13,877 bases of DNA from Fen-671 sp035502515 (GCA_035502515.1 DATJUH010000126.1:1-13877), one strand, 5' to 3'; counted from the stretch's first letter, positions 1 to 7,358 are shown. Numbers and translations: made by a program. Notes: a model not told the origin generated them from the letters alone.

Positions 1-406
1 GGCAGCCCCCCGCGTTTCTCGTCCTCTCGCAAGACTTCTGCAAAGGCGGGACCACAGGCGGCTCAACTGTTTGCTCCGAGAGCAACTGAGCCGCTTGTCC
101 CGAACGAGGTCATCTCAGTTACGAGTGTAGCGACCAAGCACCGCCAAACCTGGGGAGTACCTGAAAGGCACCTAAGCGTAAGCTAAGCGCCGGCCCAAAC
201 CATGGCGTCAGTAGACAGTAAACAACCAGACCGGTGGGCCAACCGCTGGGCGCCGCTGCCGCCGAGGCGCACCCGGGCCGGGAAAAGTTATCGCTACCCG
301 GCCGCGCAAAGCTCACTGTGCCATGCGAGGCCCCCTACGCATGCCGGCCTGGGGCGCCGGCGCCGGCGCTGGCCAGCACCGTTGACTCGAAACGGAGCTG
401 GCGAGC
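1..406. other. gene-free region downstream of rodA
   Basis: I see no convincing gene in these 406 bases. The short open frames have no ribosome binding site and no family resemblance. The region holds a strong compound hairpin (47-102), a short repeat CTAAGCG at 172-178 and 183-189, a weak stem CATGCG/CGCATG at 322-343, and the GC palindromes GGCGCCGGCGCC (353-364) and GCTGGCCAGC (368-377) just beyond the rodA stop. None of these ends in a T-run on the minus strand, so no classical terminator for the rodA operon is visible. I looked by eye for TPP, cobalamin, glycine, c-di-AMP and c-di-GMP riboswitch core motifs and did not recognise any. Confidence 0.6.
47..102. other. compound hairpin, possible structured RNA or terminator
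   Basis: Three nested perfect stems share one axis: CGGGAC (47-52) with GTCCCG (97-102), GCGGCTCA (58-65) with TGAGCCGC (87-94), and TTGCTC (71-76) with GAGCAA (80-85), closed by the loop CGA. They are separated by small internal loops (53-57 and 95-96; 66-70 and 86). That makes 20 paired bases in 56 nt. Neither strand has a T-run after the stem. It could be a terminator of non-standard type, a regulatory leader, or a small RNA; the strand is unknown. Confidence 0.5.
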
Positions 407-1606
407 CTAAAGGAAGCGGCGCATGCCCACGTTGACGACCAGGCCTATGGCTATCCAGTCGACGACCATGGAGGAGCCGCCATAGCTCATGAACGGCAGG
501 GTGATGCCGGCGACCGGCATGATGCCCATGGTCATGCCCACATTTTCGAAGACCTGGAACATGAACATGCTGAGCACTCCTACACAGATGAGCGTCCCGG
601 CCAGGTCGCGTGAGACGAGCGATGCCCGCCAGGACCTCCACACGACAATGGCGAACAGCACCAGCAGCAGGGCGGAGCCGACAAAGCCGAACTGTTCGGC
701 CATGGCGGTGAAGATGAAGTCGGTGTCCTGGTTGGGGACGTAGGACAGGTTGGTCTGTGGCCCCTTGAAAAGGCCCTTGCCGCTGATGCCGCCGTCGGCG
801 ATGGCCGCCTTGGACTGGTCCAGGTTGTACTCGATGGAGGCGGCGCCGGGGTTATTGGCGTCGTTGTTCGTCGTCACGCCACTGGGCGCTTCGATGAACG
901 TGAAGAGGCGGTCTTTCTGGTACTGCTTCAGGACGCCGGTCTCGAACACGCCTCCAATGGCAACCACGGCCACCAGGGCCAGGACGAACATGTGCCGGCC
1001 CTTGGTGCCCGCCATCAGGAGCATGCCGATCATCACGACGGCCAGGACCATGGCACTGCCGAGGGCGTCCTGCTTATAGATGAGCAGGAAGGGCAGGACC
1101 GACAGCGCCAGCACCACGGCCAGCACGCGGCCGGTGACATTGCCTTTGCGGCTGGCCAGCAGCGCCGCCAGGGAGATGATGAACGTGACCTTGACCAGTT
1201 CGGCCGGTTCGACCTCGATGCTCCCGACCTGGATCCACGAGGTGGCGCCCAGTGTCGTCCGCCCGATGGCCAGCGTGGCCAGCAGGAGCAGGATGCTGCC
1301 GACGTAGAGGACCGGCGCCCAGGTGAGGTACCGCTTGTAATCGAAAAAGATCGTGCCCAGGAAAGCGGCGAACGCCACCGCGGCGTACGTGGCCTGCTTG
1401 ACCATGTACGACTCGGGGTTGGCACCGGCGGCGGCCTGCGGGACCCGGGTCGTGGAGTAGACCATGAGCACCCCTAGCGCCGTCAAAGCGGCGCCGGCCA
1501 GGATGAGCAGTACATCGACATGGCGCCACGCCGGGCTGGCCACCGGGCGACGCGGGACCGCAGCGGTGGCGCCCGGCGAGGCGGGCGAGATAGTCGTGAG
1601 TGCCAT
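407..1606 (-). CDS. rodA: RodA, SEDS-family peptidoglycan glycosyltransferase (rod shape)
   Basis: 399 aa polytopic membrane protein that polymerises lipid II into glycan strands for cell elongation, working with the class B PBP2 encoded just upstream. Visible SEDS hallmarks are a SWIQVGSIEVEPAELVK block at residues 123-139 (many relatives have QPSEL, so EPAEL is a variant), QDALGSA at 179-185, and the TDFIF motif at 295-299. D296 in that motif is the acidic residue known to be essential in RodA/FtsW. The C-terminal block PFMSYGGSSM (371-380) is also typical. About ten hydrophobic segments can be seen, and the length is normal for RodA. The ATG at 1606 shares its A with the TGA stop of the preceding mrdA, so translation is probably coupled. 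The frame stays open further upstream inside mrdA, but that extension has no RodA character. RodA rather than FtsW is inferred from the mre/PBP2 context. Confidence 0.93.
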   Translation of the reverse strand: MALTTISPASPGATAAVPRRPVASPAWRHVDVLLILAGAALTALGVLMVYSTTRVPQAAAGANPESYMVKQATYAAVAFAAFLGTIFFDYKRYLTWAPVLYVGSILLLLATLAIGRTTLGATSWIQVGSIEVEPAELVKVTFIISLAALLASRKGNVTGRVLAVVLALSVLPFLLIYKQDALGSAMVLAVVMIGMLLMAGTKGRHMFVLALVAVVAIGGVFETGVLKQYQKDRLFTFIEAPSGVTTNNDANNPGAASIEYNLDQSKAAIADGGISGKGLFKGPQTNLSYVPNQDTDFIFTAMAEQFGFVGSALLLVLFAIVVWRSWRASLVSRDLAGTLICVGVLSMFMFQVFENVGMTMGIMPVAGITLPFMSYGGSSMVVDWIAIGLVVNVGMRRFL

Positions 1607-3783
1607 CAGCCGTTGGCCCCGGTCCCGCCGGCAGCGTAGCCCGTAGTGGTTGTCGTGGAGCACGTCGTCGTCGACGTAGTGCTCGCCGAGGCGCTGGCGG
1701 GGGCAGTGGTGGAGGCGGACGACGTCGTCGACCCTGGCGGCTGGCACCCGCCCTGCTGGGCCGGCCGGTTCAGCCCGAACAGGCTCATGTACTCCTGCTC
1801 GACGGCAGGTGCGGCCACCGACGCCCCGTACCCGGACTGCTCGAACACGGCGTCGACGACAAAGCGGGGGGAGGTGGCCGGAGCGAAGCTGGTGAACACG
1901 GAGGTGTCCTGCTTGTACGCCGGCCAAGTGAGCGAACCGGGCGCGCATGTTGTGTAGGGGGCGCAGTAATCGTCGACCTGGGCTGTCCCCGTCTTGCCCG
2001 CTATCGGGTACTGGCTCAAGGGAAAGCTCGTAAAGGCATCGTAGGCCGTGCCGCCCGGGGCCGCCGTGACCCCTTCGAAGCCCTGCAGCATGACCTGACG
2101 CTCATAGCCCGTCGGGACCGGTACGTGGTTCTTCACCTCCGGGTGGTACAGCTTGATGATCTTGCCGTTGGGCCGGTCGGCCCGGCCCGGCGCCTCGACC
2201 GCCAGGGCGATATCCGGCACGTACAGGGTCCCCCCGTTGGCGAACGTGGAGTAGGCATCGGCCAGCTGGAGCGGCGTCACGGAGTCCTGGCCCTCACCGA
2301 TCGCCTCCTGGACTTCGAACCCAGGCTCCCAGACGGAATCGGGGTAGTCCTTCGGGTACTGCGCGTGCTCTCTGGCCACCACCTGCGCATCCGGGACTAT
2401 GCCGGGGTCCTCACCGGGCAGGTCGATGCCGCTGTAGTGGCCAAGACCGTACTCGGAGGCGACGGTCTGGAGCGGGTCGGGGCCTTTCAGGTTGCGGCCC
2501 GCGTCATAGGTCTGCCAGAACTGGCCGCCCAGGCTGTAGAAGTACGTGTCGCTCGACTCGGTGATGGCGGTGGCCAGGTCGACCTCGCCCAGCGGGATGT
2601 TGTCGTCGTCGTGAAAGTTCTGCCCGCCGATGGAATAGGTGCCGGTGTCGTCGTAGTAGGCGTAGGGCGAGCGCAGGTCGTAACGCATCATGGCCGTGGC
2701 CGTGACCAACTTCCAGGTGGAGCCAGGGGCGTAACCCGTCGATATGGCCCGGTCGATGAGGGGGAAATTGTTGGTCGGGTTGTTGTAGTACTTCCACCGG
2801 GCCTCGCTGATGCCGCCGAGAAAATCGTCCGGGTTGTAATCGGGGTAGGTGGCCAGGGCCAGGATCTGCCCGTTGCGAGGGTCCTCCACCACCATGGAGG
2901 CGCCCGGAGCGCGGAAAAACTGCCCGCTCACACTGTCGGTCATCCCCCGCGCTTTCACCACCCAGTCGTTCAGGGCCTGCACCGCCGCTCGCTGGTCGCT
3001 GAGTGAGATGGAAAGGACCAGGTTGTCGCCCGGGACTGGGGGCCGGTAGCTCAGCAACCCGAGCACCTGGCCCTGGGAGTCCACCTGCACCTTTTCCACG
3101 CCCGGCGTGCCCCGCAGGTACTTCTCGAAGCTCGATTCCACGCCCGCCTGACCGATGAGCGACGTGGTCTGATAGCACGGGATCCCGGCCCCGCACTGTT
3201 CATTCTTCACCTGCGAGTACTCGGGCCCCGTGATCGTGCTGACGTAACCGACGATGTTGGCCGTCGTGCCGCCCTGAGGGTAGTAGCGGACCGGTTCGGG
3301 CTGGACGCTCACGCCGGGCAGGAGGGACGGGTTCTCGTCAATGGCCAGCTCGACGGCGGTGGTGACCCCTACTTTGACCGGGACAGATTGGTACGGGCTG
3401 TACTGCACATTGTCGATGGCCGCCTTCACCTCGGCCGTCGGTTCCGCCAGCAGGGCCGACAGCTCGCCCACGATCGCAGGGTGGGCCGTCTCTGCCCCCG
3501 GGGCGACGGTGACCACCTGCTCGATCCGGTTGCCGGCCAGCAGCGCGCCGTTGCGGTCGAATATCTCGCCCCGGGGAGCCGGGATGTACACCGTCTCGAT
3601 CCCCTGCCCGGCCACCGACTTCACCGCCACCGTGTTGGCCTCCACCCCTTGCAAGTACCAGAGCCGCCCAAAAAGAGCAGCGAAGAGGCAGACCACCACG
3701 ACCAGGACGGCGGTGGCCCGCAGGCGGGGAGAGTATTTCGGCGCGTGCGGCTCGGAGGGAGGCGCGGAGGGCGGCTGAGCCAT
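1606..3783 (-). CDS. mrdA: Penicillin-binding protein 2 (class B transpeptidase, elongation)
   Basis: 725 aa D,D-transpeptidase that cross-links side-wall peptidoglycan outside the membrane as partner of RodA. There is a cytoplasmic N-terminus, one membrane anchor at about residues 22-44, a dimerisation domain beginning with the PRGEIFDRNG block (70-79), and then the transpeptidase domain. All three active-site motifs are present: S355-T-W-K358, S410-S-D412 (SxD rather than SxN, as in PBP2 relatives) and K597-T-G599. The C-terminus adds about 50 residues, including a Ser/Thr/Ala-rich stretch (686-714) that is not part of the fold. The outer domain has cysteines in close pairs (C197/C203, C607/C613), which could form disulfides. 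The ATG at 3783 follows the mreD stop by 4 bp and is preceded by an AGGTAGGG-type ribosome binding site. PBP2 rather than FtsI is inferred from the mre context. Confidence 0.94.
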   Translation of the reverse strand: MAQPPSAPPSEPHAPKYSPRLRATAVLVVVVCLFAALFGRLWYLQGVEANTVAVKSVAGQGIETVYIPAPRGEIFDRNGALLAGNRIEQVVTVAPGAETAHPAIVGELSALLAEPTAEVKAAIDNVQYSPYQSVPVKVGVTTAVELAIDENPSLLPGVSVQPEPVRYYPQGGTTANIVGYVSTITGPEYSQVKNEQCGAGIPCYQTTSLIGQAGVESSFEKYLRGTPGVEKVQVDSQGQVLGLLSYRPPVPGDNLVLSISLSDQRAAVQALNDWVVKARGMTDSVSGQFFRAPGASMVVEDPRNGQILALATYPDYNPDDFLGGISEARWKYYNNPTNNFPLIDRAISTGYAPGSTWKLVTATAMMRYDLRSPYAYYDDTGTYSIGGQNFHDDDNIPLGEVDLATAITESSDTYFYSLGGQFWQTYDAGRNLKGPDPLQTVASEYGLGHYSGIDLPGEDPGIVPDAQVVAREHAQYPKDYPDSVWEPGFEVQEAIGEGQDSVTPLQLADAYSTFANGGTLYVPDIALAVEAPGRADRPNGKIIKLYHPEVKNHVPVPTGYERQVMLQGFEGVTAAPGGTAYDAFTSFPLSQYPIAGKTGTAQVDDYCAPYTTCAPGSLTWPAYKQDTSVFTSFAPATSPRFVVDAVFEQSGYGASVAAPAVEQEYMSLFGLNRPAQQGGCQPPGSTTSSASTTAPASASASTTSTTTCSTTTTTGYAAGGTGANG

Positions 3784-3787
3784 CGGG

Positions 3788-4414
3788 TTACCCTACCTTG
3801 GCCCTTACCCTCCGGCGCCGGCGGCTCCGGGCCGCGGCCCGGCGGCGGCTCGGCCCATCAGAGGCGGCTATCGGGGCGTTCGCCGTCAGCGGCTGGGGGA
3901 CCGTACCGCGAGCTCCCAGCGCCCAATACATCAAGCCCACGGCCGGCAGTGCGAACACGGCGGCGTAGGTGGCCTCGATCACCACCACCTCGACGAGCCA
4001 CCTCTTTCCCGGGGCAATCAATTGAGCCTCGCCCACCAGGTAGCCCAGAACGATGAACAGCACGACGCCCAGTGCGGTGCCGGCGGCGGCGATGACCGGG
4101 ACGAGCGCCAACCGCAGCCGCAGGAAGTTGGTCCTGGCCCAACCGGCGGCAAAGCCGGCCAGGCAGGCGGCCAGCGCTGCCAACCCGAAGGGTGTGTCCT
4201 GCAGGAAAAGATCGCTCAAAAGACCCGCTGCGAACCCGACGACGGCGCCCTCGTCGGGGCCCCCCACATACCCGGCACACACGGCCAGGAGGAGCATGAA
4301 GTCGGGCGCGATGTTGTTCACCCGCAGGTCAGCGCCAAAGCTGGTCTGCAGGAGGATGCCGATCAATAAGACGATAGCGACCTTCAGGCCGGCCCTGACG
4401 TAATGCCCCCTCAT
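3788..4414 (-). CDS. mreD: MreD, rod-shape-determining membrane protein
   Basis: 208 aa integral membrane protein of the elongasome, linking MreC and the cell-wall synthases. The sequence shows about five or six hydrophobic segments (about 10-26, 36-52, 57-72, 74-94, 104-127 and 140-166). The family-like block PDFMLLLAVCAGYVGGPDEG (37-56) is followed by GFAAGLLSDLF. MreD is poorly conserved, so the call rests on topology, this block, and position between mreC and mrdA. The C-terminus is a very basic tail, rich in Arg from about residue 190 (RRRAAARSRRRRRVRAK), longer than in many relatives and probably cytoplasmic. The ATG at 4414 has GGGTGG upstream. The gene lies 104 bp after mreC, the only sizeable gap inside the operon, and ends 4 bp before mrdA. 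Confidence 0.88.
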   Translation of the reverse strand: MRGHYVRAGLKVAIVLLIGILLQTSFGADLRVNNIAPDFMLLLAVCAGYVGGPDEGAVVGFAAGLLSDLFLQDTPFGLAALAACLAGFAAGWARTNFLRLRLALVPVIAAAGTALGVVLFIVLGYLVGEAQLIAPGKRWLVEVVVIEATYAAVFALPAVGLMYWALGARGTVPQPLTANAPIAASDGPSRRRAAARSRRRRRVRAKVG

Positions 4415-4438
4415 GACCGCACCACCCGGGACAACCTT

Positions 4439-4458
4439 AGCGCCAGGTCACCGGCGCT
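4439..4458. other. hairpin in the mreC-mreD gap
   Basis: AGCGCC (4439-4444) pairs perfectly with GGCGCT (4453-4458) around an 8-base loop. The T-run TTTT that follows is on the plus strand, opposite to the direction of transcription, so it is not a terminator of the mre operon. It may shape the mRNA between mreC and mreD. Confidence 0.3.
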
Positions 4459-4518
4459 TTTCCGGCAAAGGCCAACCGGAGCGCGGCGCCGGGGTTCAAC
4501 AGTGAATATCTGCTGCAC

Positions 4519-5355
4519 TCAGCCCGTTTGCGGCGACCAGAGCAGGACCCGGACGAACTGCATGTTGACCAGGTCGGCGTAGGGTTTGGCCGACATGACC
4601 AGCTGCAGCCCTCCCGCCGGGGCGTAGACCGAAGCGACCGTGGCCACCGGTATACCGGCCGGGAAGCGCTCGCCCTCGAGGCCGCTGGTGACGAGAGCGT
4701 CGCCCCGCTTTACTTGCGTACCGACGTCTATGTTCTCGACCTGGAGCAGGTTGCCCTCACCCTCGCCGGCTGCCGCGCCGACGGTCCCACTGGTCACTAT
4801 CCGCACTCCCACAGTGAAACTGGGGTCGTCGAGCAAGGTGACGGTGGCCAGATGGGTCGAGACGGAGGTGACGCTGCCGATCAACCCGCCGGCGGACACT
4901 ACCGGTTGGCCGTCAGTGACCCCGGCACTCGCGCCCCGGTTTATCTCTATCGTTTGCTCGAAGTTGGCGCTCCCGACGTCTATGACCTGGGCGGCCACGC
5001 TCGGGATGCTGGCCAGGTAGGTGAGGTGCTCCTGGGCCAGCACCTGCTGCGACTGGGCCAGCTGGCTTTCCGCCTGCACGTAAAGGTTCTGCTCCGAGAC
5101 AAATTGCTGGCTCAGTTGCTGGTACTCCTTTTGCAGGGCCCCGTAGTTCTCAGCCCCGTACAGGAAATTGCCTATGGGCTGGAGGGCGGAATGGACGCCC
5201 GACTGGAAAGGGTTGGCGACGTCGGCCGCGTAAGAGCGGATCTTGGTGAAGATCTGCTGGCTGCTCGTGCGGTCGGACAACGTGATCAGGGTCAGCCCTA
5301 GCAACACCAGCACAAGCAACAAGAACCGGCCGCGGGGGCGCCGGGGGGCAGCCAC
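4519..5355 (-). CDS. mreC: MreC, rod-shape-determining protein
   Basis: 278 aa bitopic protein that connects MreB filaments inside the cell to PBP2 and the wall machinery outside. The order of parts fits the family: a short basic cytoplasmic N-terminus (PRRPRGR), one membrane helix (about 11-27), and a Gln-rich coiled coil (about 70-112). A beta-rich C-terminal domain follows, with the conserved turns GQPVVSAGGLIGSV (149-162) and GDALVTSGLEGERFPAGIPV (218-237). Length is normal. The start is GTG at 5355, 12 bp after the mreB stop. The only plausible ribosome binding bases, AGG, overlap the mreB TAG stop, so mreB-mreC translation is probably coupled. The next gene, mreD, is 104 bp away. Confidence 0.93.
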   Translation of the reverse strand: MAAPRRPRGRFLLLVLVLLGLTLITLSDRTSSQQIFTKIRSYAADVANPFQSGVHSALQPIGNFLYGAENYGALQKEYQQLSQQFVSEQNLYVQAESQLAQSQQVLAQEHLTYLASIPSVAAQVIDVGSANFEQTIEINRGASAGVTDGQPVVSAGGLIGSVTSVSTHLATVTLLDDPSFTVGVRIVTSGTVGAAAGEGEGNLLQVENIDVGTQVKRGDALVTSGLEGERFPAGIPVATVASVYAPAGGLQLVMSAKPYADLVNMQFVRVLLWSPQTG

Positions 5356-5367
5356 TGCTAAAAGAAC

Positions 5368-6396
5368 CTATCTGGAACTGGTCATGAGCACGTCGGACAG
5401 CACGCCGAGCTGTTCGAGGCACTGGCCGCTGCCAAATGCCACGGAGTGCAGCGGGTTGTCGGCGATCACGATCGGCATGCCCGTCTCGGCGGCCAGCCTG
5501 GCGTCCAGGCCATGCAGGAGGGCGCCCCCGCCGGTGAGGACGATGCCCTGTTCCATGATGTCTGCGGCCAGCTCGGGCGGGGTCTTGTCCAGCGTCACCT
5601 TGACGGCGTCAACGATGGCGGCCACCGGCTCCTCGATGGCCTCGCGGATCTCCTCCGTGGTGGTCACGATGGTCTTGGGCAGCCCGGAGATGAGGTCACG
5701 GCCCCTGATCTCGGCGCTCACCTCGTCCTGGAGGGGACAGGCCGAACCTAAAGCGATCTTGATCTCTTCGGCCGTGCGCTCCCCGAGAGCCAGGCTGTAC
5801 TCCTTCTTGATGAACGCAATGATGGCTTCGTCGAGCTCATCACCGGCGATCCGCACGGACTGGCTGGTGACTATCCCGCCCATGGAGATAACCGCCACTT
5901 CGGTCGTCCCGCCGCCGATGTCGACGACCATGTTCCCTGTCGGCTCGTGGACGGGCAGGCCCGCCCCGATGGCCGCCGCCATGGGTTCCTCGATGATCCA
6001 CGCCTGGCGGGCGCCGGCGGCCTCGGCCGCGTCCATAACCGCCCGCTTCTCGACCCCGGTCACCCCCGACGGGACACAGATCACCATCTCCGGCTTCGAC
6101 AACCGGCTCGGGTGGACCCGGCGGATGAAGTACGCCAGCATCTTCTCGCAGATCTCGAAGTTGGCGATGACACCGTCGCGCAGCGGCCGGACGGCCTGGA
6201 TGTGGGCCGGGGTGCGACCGATCATCCTCTTGGCCTCCAGGCCCACCGCCAGCGGCCGGGCGTCGCGGGCGTCGATAGCGACAACGGACGGCTCGTTCAG
6301 GACGATGCCCCGCCCTTGCAGGTACACAAGGGTGTTGGCCGTCCCGAGGTCCACTGCCAGACCCCGCCTAAATGATGAAAAAAGTCTGTCACGCAC
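5368..6396 (-). CDS. mreB: MreB, actin-like rod-shape protein
   Basis: 342 aa cytoplasmic ATP-binding actin homologue whose membrane-bound filaments orient the elongation machinery. The nucleotide-binding elements are in order: phosphate 1 loop DLGTANTLVY (16-25), EEPMAAAIGAG (136-146), phosphate 2 loop DIGGGTTEVAVIS (159-171), and the adenosine-site block TGGGALLHGLD (288-298). Length is normal. The start is GTG at 6396, with GGGAGG about 11 bases upstream, a rather long spacing. A methionine start is not available before the conserved DLGTAN block, so GTG is the best choice. It heads the mreBCD-mrdA-rodA operon and has a long leader of about 230 nt with a promoter, a palindrome and hairpins. 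Because wall-building genes follow directly, it is called MreB rather than Mbl or another paralogue. Confidence 0.96.
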   Translation of the reverse strand: MRDRLFSSFRRGLAVDLGTANTLVYLQGRGIVLNEPSVVAIDARDARPLAVGLEAKRMIGRTPAHIQAVRPLRDGVIANFEICEKMLAYFIRRVHPSRLSKPEMVICVPSGVTGVEKRAVMDAAEAAGARQAWIIEEPMAAAIGAGLPVHEPTGNMVVDIGGGTTEVAVISMGGIVTSQSVRIAGDELDEAIIAFIKKEYSLALGERTAEEIKIALGSACPLQDEVSAEIRGRDLISGLPKTIVTTTEEIREAIEEPVAAIVDAVKVTLDKTPPELAADIMEQGIVLTGGGALLHGLDARLAAETGMPIVIADNPLHSVAFGSGQCLEQLGVLSDVLMTSSR

Positions 6397-6438
6397 GATG
6401 TTGGCTGCCTCCCTGGGGCGCCGCGGGTGGGACCAAGG

Positions 6439-6480
6439 CTAACGCGACAGGGTCGTTGGCGCCAACGCAGGCAAACCCAT
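6439..6480 (-). other. possible 13-codon upstream ORF in the mreB leader
   Basis: An ATG at 6480 opens a 13-codon frame ending in TAG, about 40 bases before the mreB start. A near-ideal ribosome binding sequence, AAGGGAGGT (6503-6495), lies upstream, but 15 bases from the ATG, which is too far unless the intervening hairpin brings them together. The ATG sits in the loop of the hairpin at 6465-6492. This is a candidate leader peptide only; nothing in the short sequence indicates a function. Confidence 0.15.
6454..6467. repeat. 14-bp perfect palindrome in the mreB leader
   Basis: CGTTGGCGCCAACG reads the same on both strands. It overlaps by three bases the stem of the hairpin at 6465-6492, so the two RNA structures would compete. 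It could be a protein-binding site or half of an RNA switch. Confidence 0.4.
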
Positions 6481-6492
6481 TGCTGCCTGCGT
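6465..6492 (-). promoter_or_regulatory. 9-bp hairpin in the mreB 5' leader
   Basis: On the plus strand ACGCAGGCA (6465-6473) is the exact reverse complement of TGCCTGCGT (6484-6492), with a 10-base loop. In the mreB transcript this makes a stable stem about 70 bases before the start codon, directly after a strong ribosome-binding-like sequence. No T-run follows it on the minus strand, so it is not a standard terminator. Confidence 0.4.
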
Positions 6493-6628
6493 AAACCTCC
6501 CTTACAGAGGCTTCGGGAACCAGGTGGGAGAGACGGCGCCCGCCCGCTTCTGTCATCGCCCCAAAGCCCGTGCAAGCGGGCACTTTCCGAAACTTCCCGA
6601 AGCGACGGCCGCCGTCTCCTGTTCATTT

Positions 6629-6641
6629 TGTTCCCGGAACA
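6629..6641. promoter_or_regulatory. operator-like palindrome at the mreB promoter
   Basis: TGTTCCCGGAACA has two perfect 6-base arms around one central base. It overlaps the proposed -10 element and start point of the mre operon, where a bound repressor would block transcription. The regulator is unknown. Confidence 0.4.
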
Positions 6642-6666
6642 TATATAGCTGGCCGCCGTTGGTGAA
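6638..6666 (-). promoter_or_regulatory. predicted promoter of the mreBCD-mrdA-rodA operon
   Basis: On the minus strand TTCACC (6666-6661, 4 of 6 to the -35 consensus) is followed after 17 bases by TATGTT (6643-6638, 4 of 6 to the -10). The -10 lies within TATATATG, a strikingly AT-rich patch for this GC-rich window. It sits just past the ndk stop and points toward mreB, giving a leader of about 230 nt. The exact hexamers are uncertain; the AT patch is clear. Confidence 0.4.
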
Positions 6667-6674
6667 GCGCGGCC

Positions 6675-7106
6675 TCACAGGTCGGGGAAGAACAGGGCCA
6701 GCTCCCGGCGGGCCGATTCGGCGCTGTCGGAGCCGTGGACCAGGTTTTCCTCGGTGGTAAGGGCGAGGTCGCCCCGAATGGTGCCCGGTTCGGCGTGGGC
6801 CGGGTTGGTCGCCCCCATAGTGCGCCTCACCACCTGCCACGTGGCGGGCGTCCCGCCTACAGCCATGACCAGTACCGGACTTCTCGTGATGTAGTCGATC
6901 AGGCCTTCGTAGAAGGGCTTTCCCTCGTGTTCCTGGTAGTGGGTGGCGGCCGTCTGCTTGTCCATCAGGCGGAGCTCGGCGCGCACCAAGCGCAGCCCGC
7001 GTCGCTCCAGTCGTCCTATGATCTCGCCGACGAGGCCCCTTTCCACCGCATCGGGCTTACAGATGACCAGGGTCATGTCCGCCACCTGGCCCGTGTCAGT
7101 GCTCAT
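6675..7106 (-). CDS. ndk: Nucleoside diphosphate kinase
   Basis: 143 aa cytosolic enzyme that transfers the gamma phosphate from ATP to other nucleoside diphosphates through a phosphohistidine, supplying NTPs and dNTPs. It is nearly full family length. Visible conserved residues are K17 in ICKPDA, Y57, F65, the MGATNP block (97-102), R111 in PGTIRGD, and N121 with the catalytic H124 in NLVHGSDS. Two starts are possible: ATG at 7106, used here, with GGTGAG about 8 bases upstream, or ATG at 7076, ten codons later, with AGGTGG 5 bases upstream. The second leaves only one residue before the first beta strand, shorter than usual, so the first is preferred. A still longer frame opens upstream but adds no family sequence. 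The gene stands apart, with 252 bp before it and 278 bp after it. Confidence 0.95.
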   Translation of the reverse strand: MSTDTGQVADMTLVICKPDAVERGLVGEIIGRLERRGLRLVRAELRLMDKQTAATHYQEHEGKPFYEGLIDYITRSPVLVMAVGGTPATWQVVRRTMGATNPAHAEPGTIRGDLALTTEENLVHGSDSAESARRELALFFPDL

Positions 7107-7358
7107 GGCTGGCTCACCAGGGAGCGAGGTTAGCACCGGCGAAAAAGCAAGCTTCGCGACAACAGAACAAGGCGACGGATGGCCCGGGCTCAAAAAGTCG
7201 AGGATCTCCTGCAGAGCGACGATGACGGCACGGCCGCTTTCTTTTGGCTGTCAAGCTTGTTTTTTCCCGGTTGCTTAGCCTTAGCACGTTCGGATGGTGG
7301 CCGGCTCTTGCGGCGGGCGGGTCAGGCCGTTCGGCGGTTTTCAGTGAGTTCGGCTAGT
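7107..7358. other. folC-ndk intergenic region
   Basis: 252 bp with no recognised gene. In some actinobacteria a small membrane protein gene lies between folC and ndk; I see no such product here. A consensus -35 hexamer TTGACA occurs on the minus strand (7254-7249), but no convincing -10 follows at 16-18 bases. A 5-bp hairpin CGGCT/AGCCG (7351-7365) spans the folC stop codon. A T-run (7260-7265) lies on the plus strand. Confidence 0.4.

Noticed and set aside
1..406. Riboswitch or stable RNA (RNase P, tmRNA, SRP RNA) near the left edge
   Set aside because: I compared remembered core motifs by eye and found none; only an unexplained hairpin remains. A covariance-model search would decide.
1607..1948. 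Upstream extension of rodA by 114 codons
   Set aside because: It lies inside mrdA in another frame, is Arg/Gly-rich, and has no SEDS similarity; the ATG at 1606 couples neatly to the mrdA stop.
4453..4461. T-run after the hairpin at 4439-4458 as a terminator
   Set aside because: The T-run is on the plus strand, where no gene is transcribed; it cannot end the minus-strand operon.
5243..6442. Plus-strand frame of 399 codons opposite mreB
   Set aside because: It is antisense to a complete mreB, with Ser/Met/Thr-rich composition typical of shadow frames.
6297..6626. Minus-strand frame of 109 codons in the mreB leader, starting close to the predicted transcription start
   Set aside because: It could be leaderless, but the Arg-rich product matches nothing and it runs into mreB in the wrong frame.
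7107..7193. TTG-initiated N-terminal extension of Ndk
   Set aside because: It adds 29 residues without family similarity; the ATG starts at 7106 or 7076 fit Ndk length and have ribosome binding sites.
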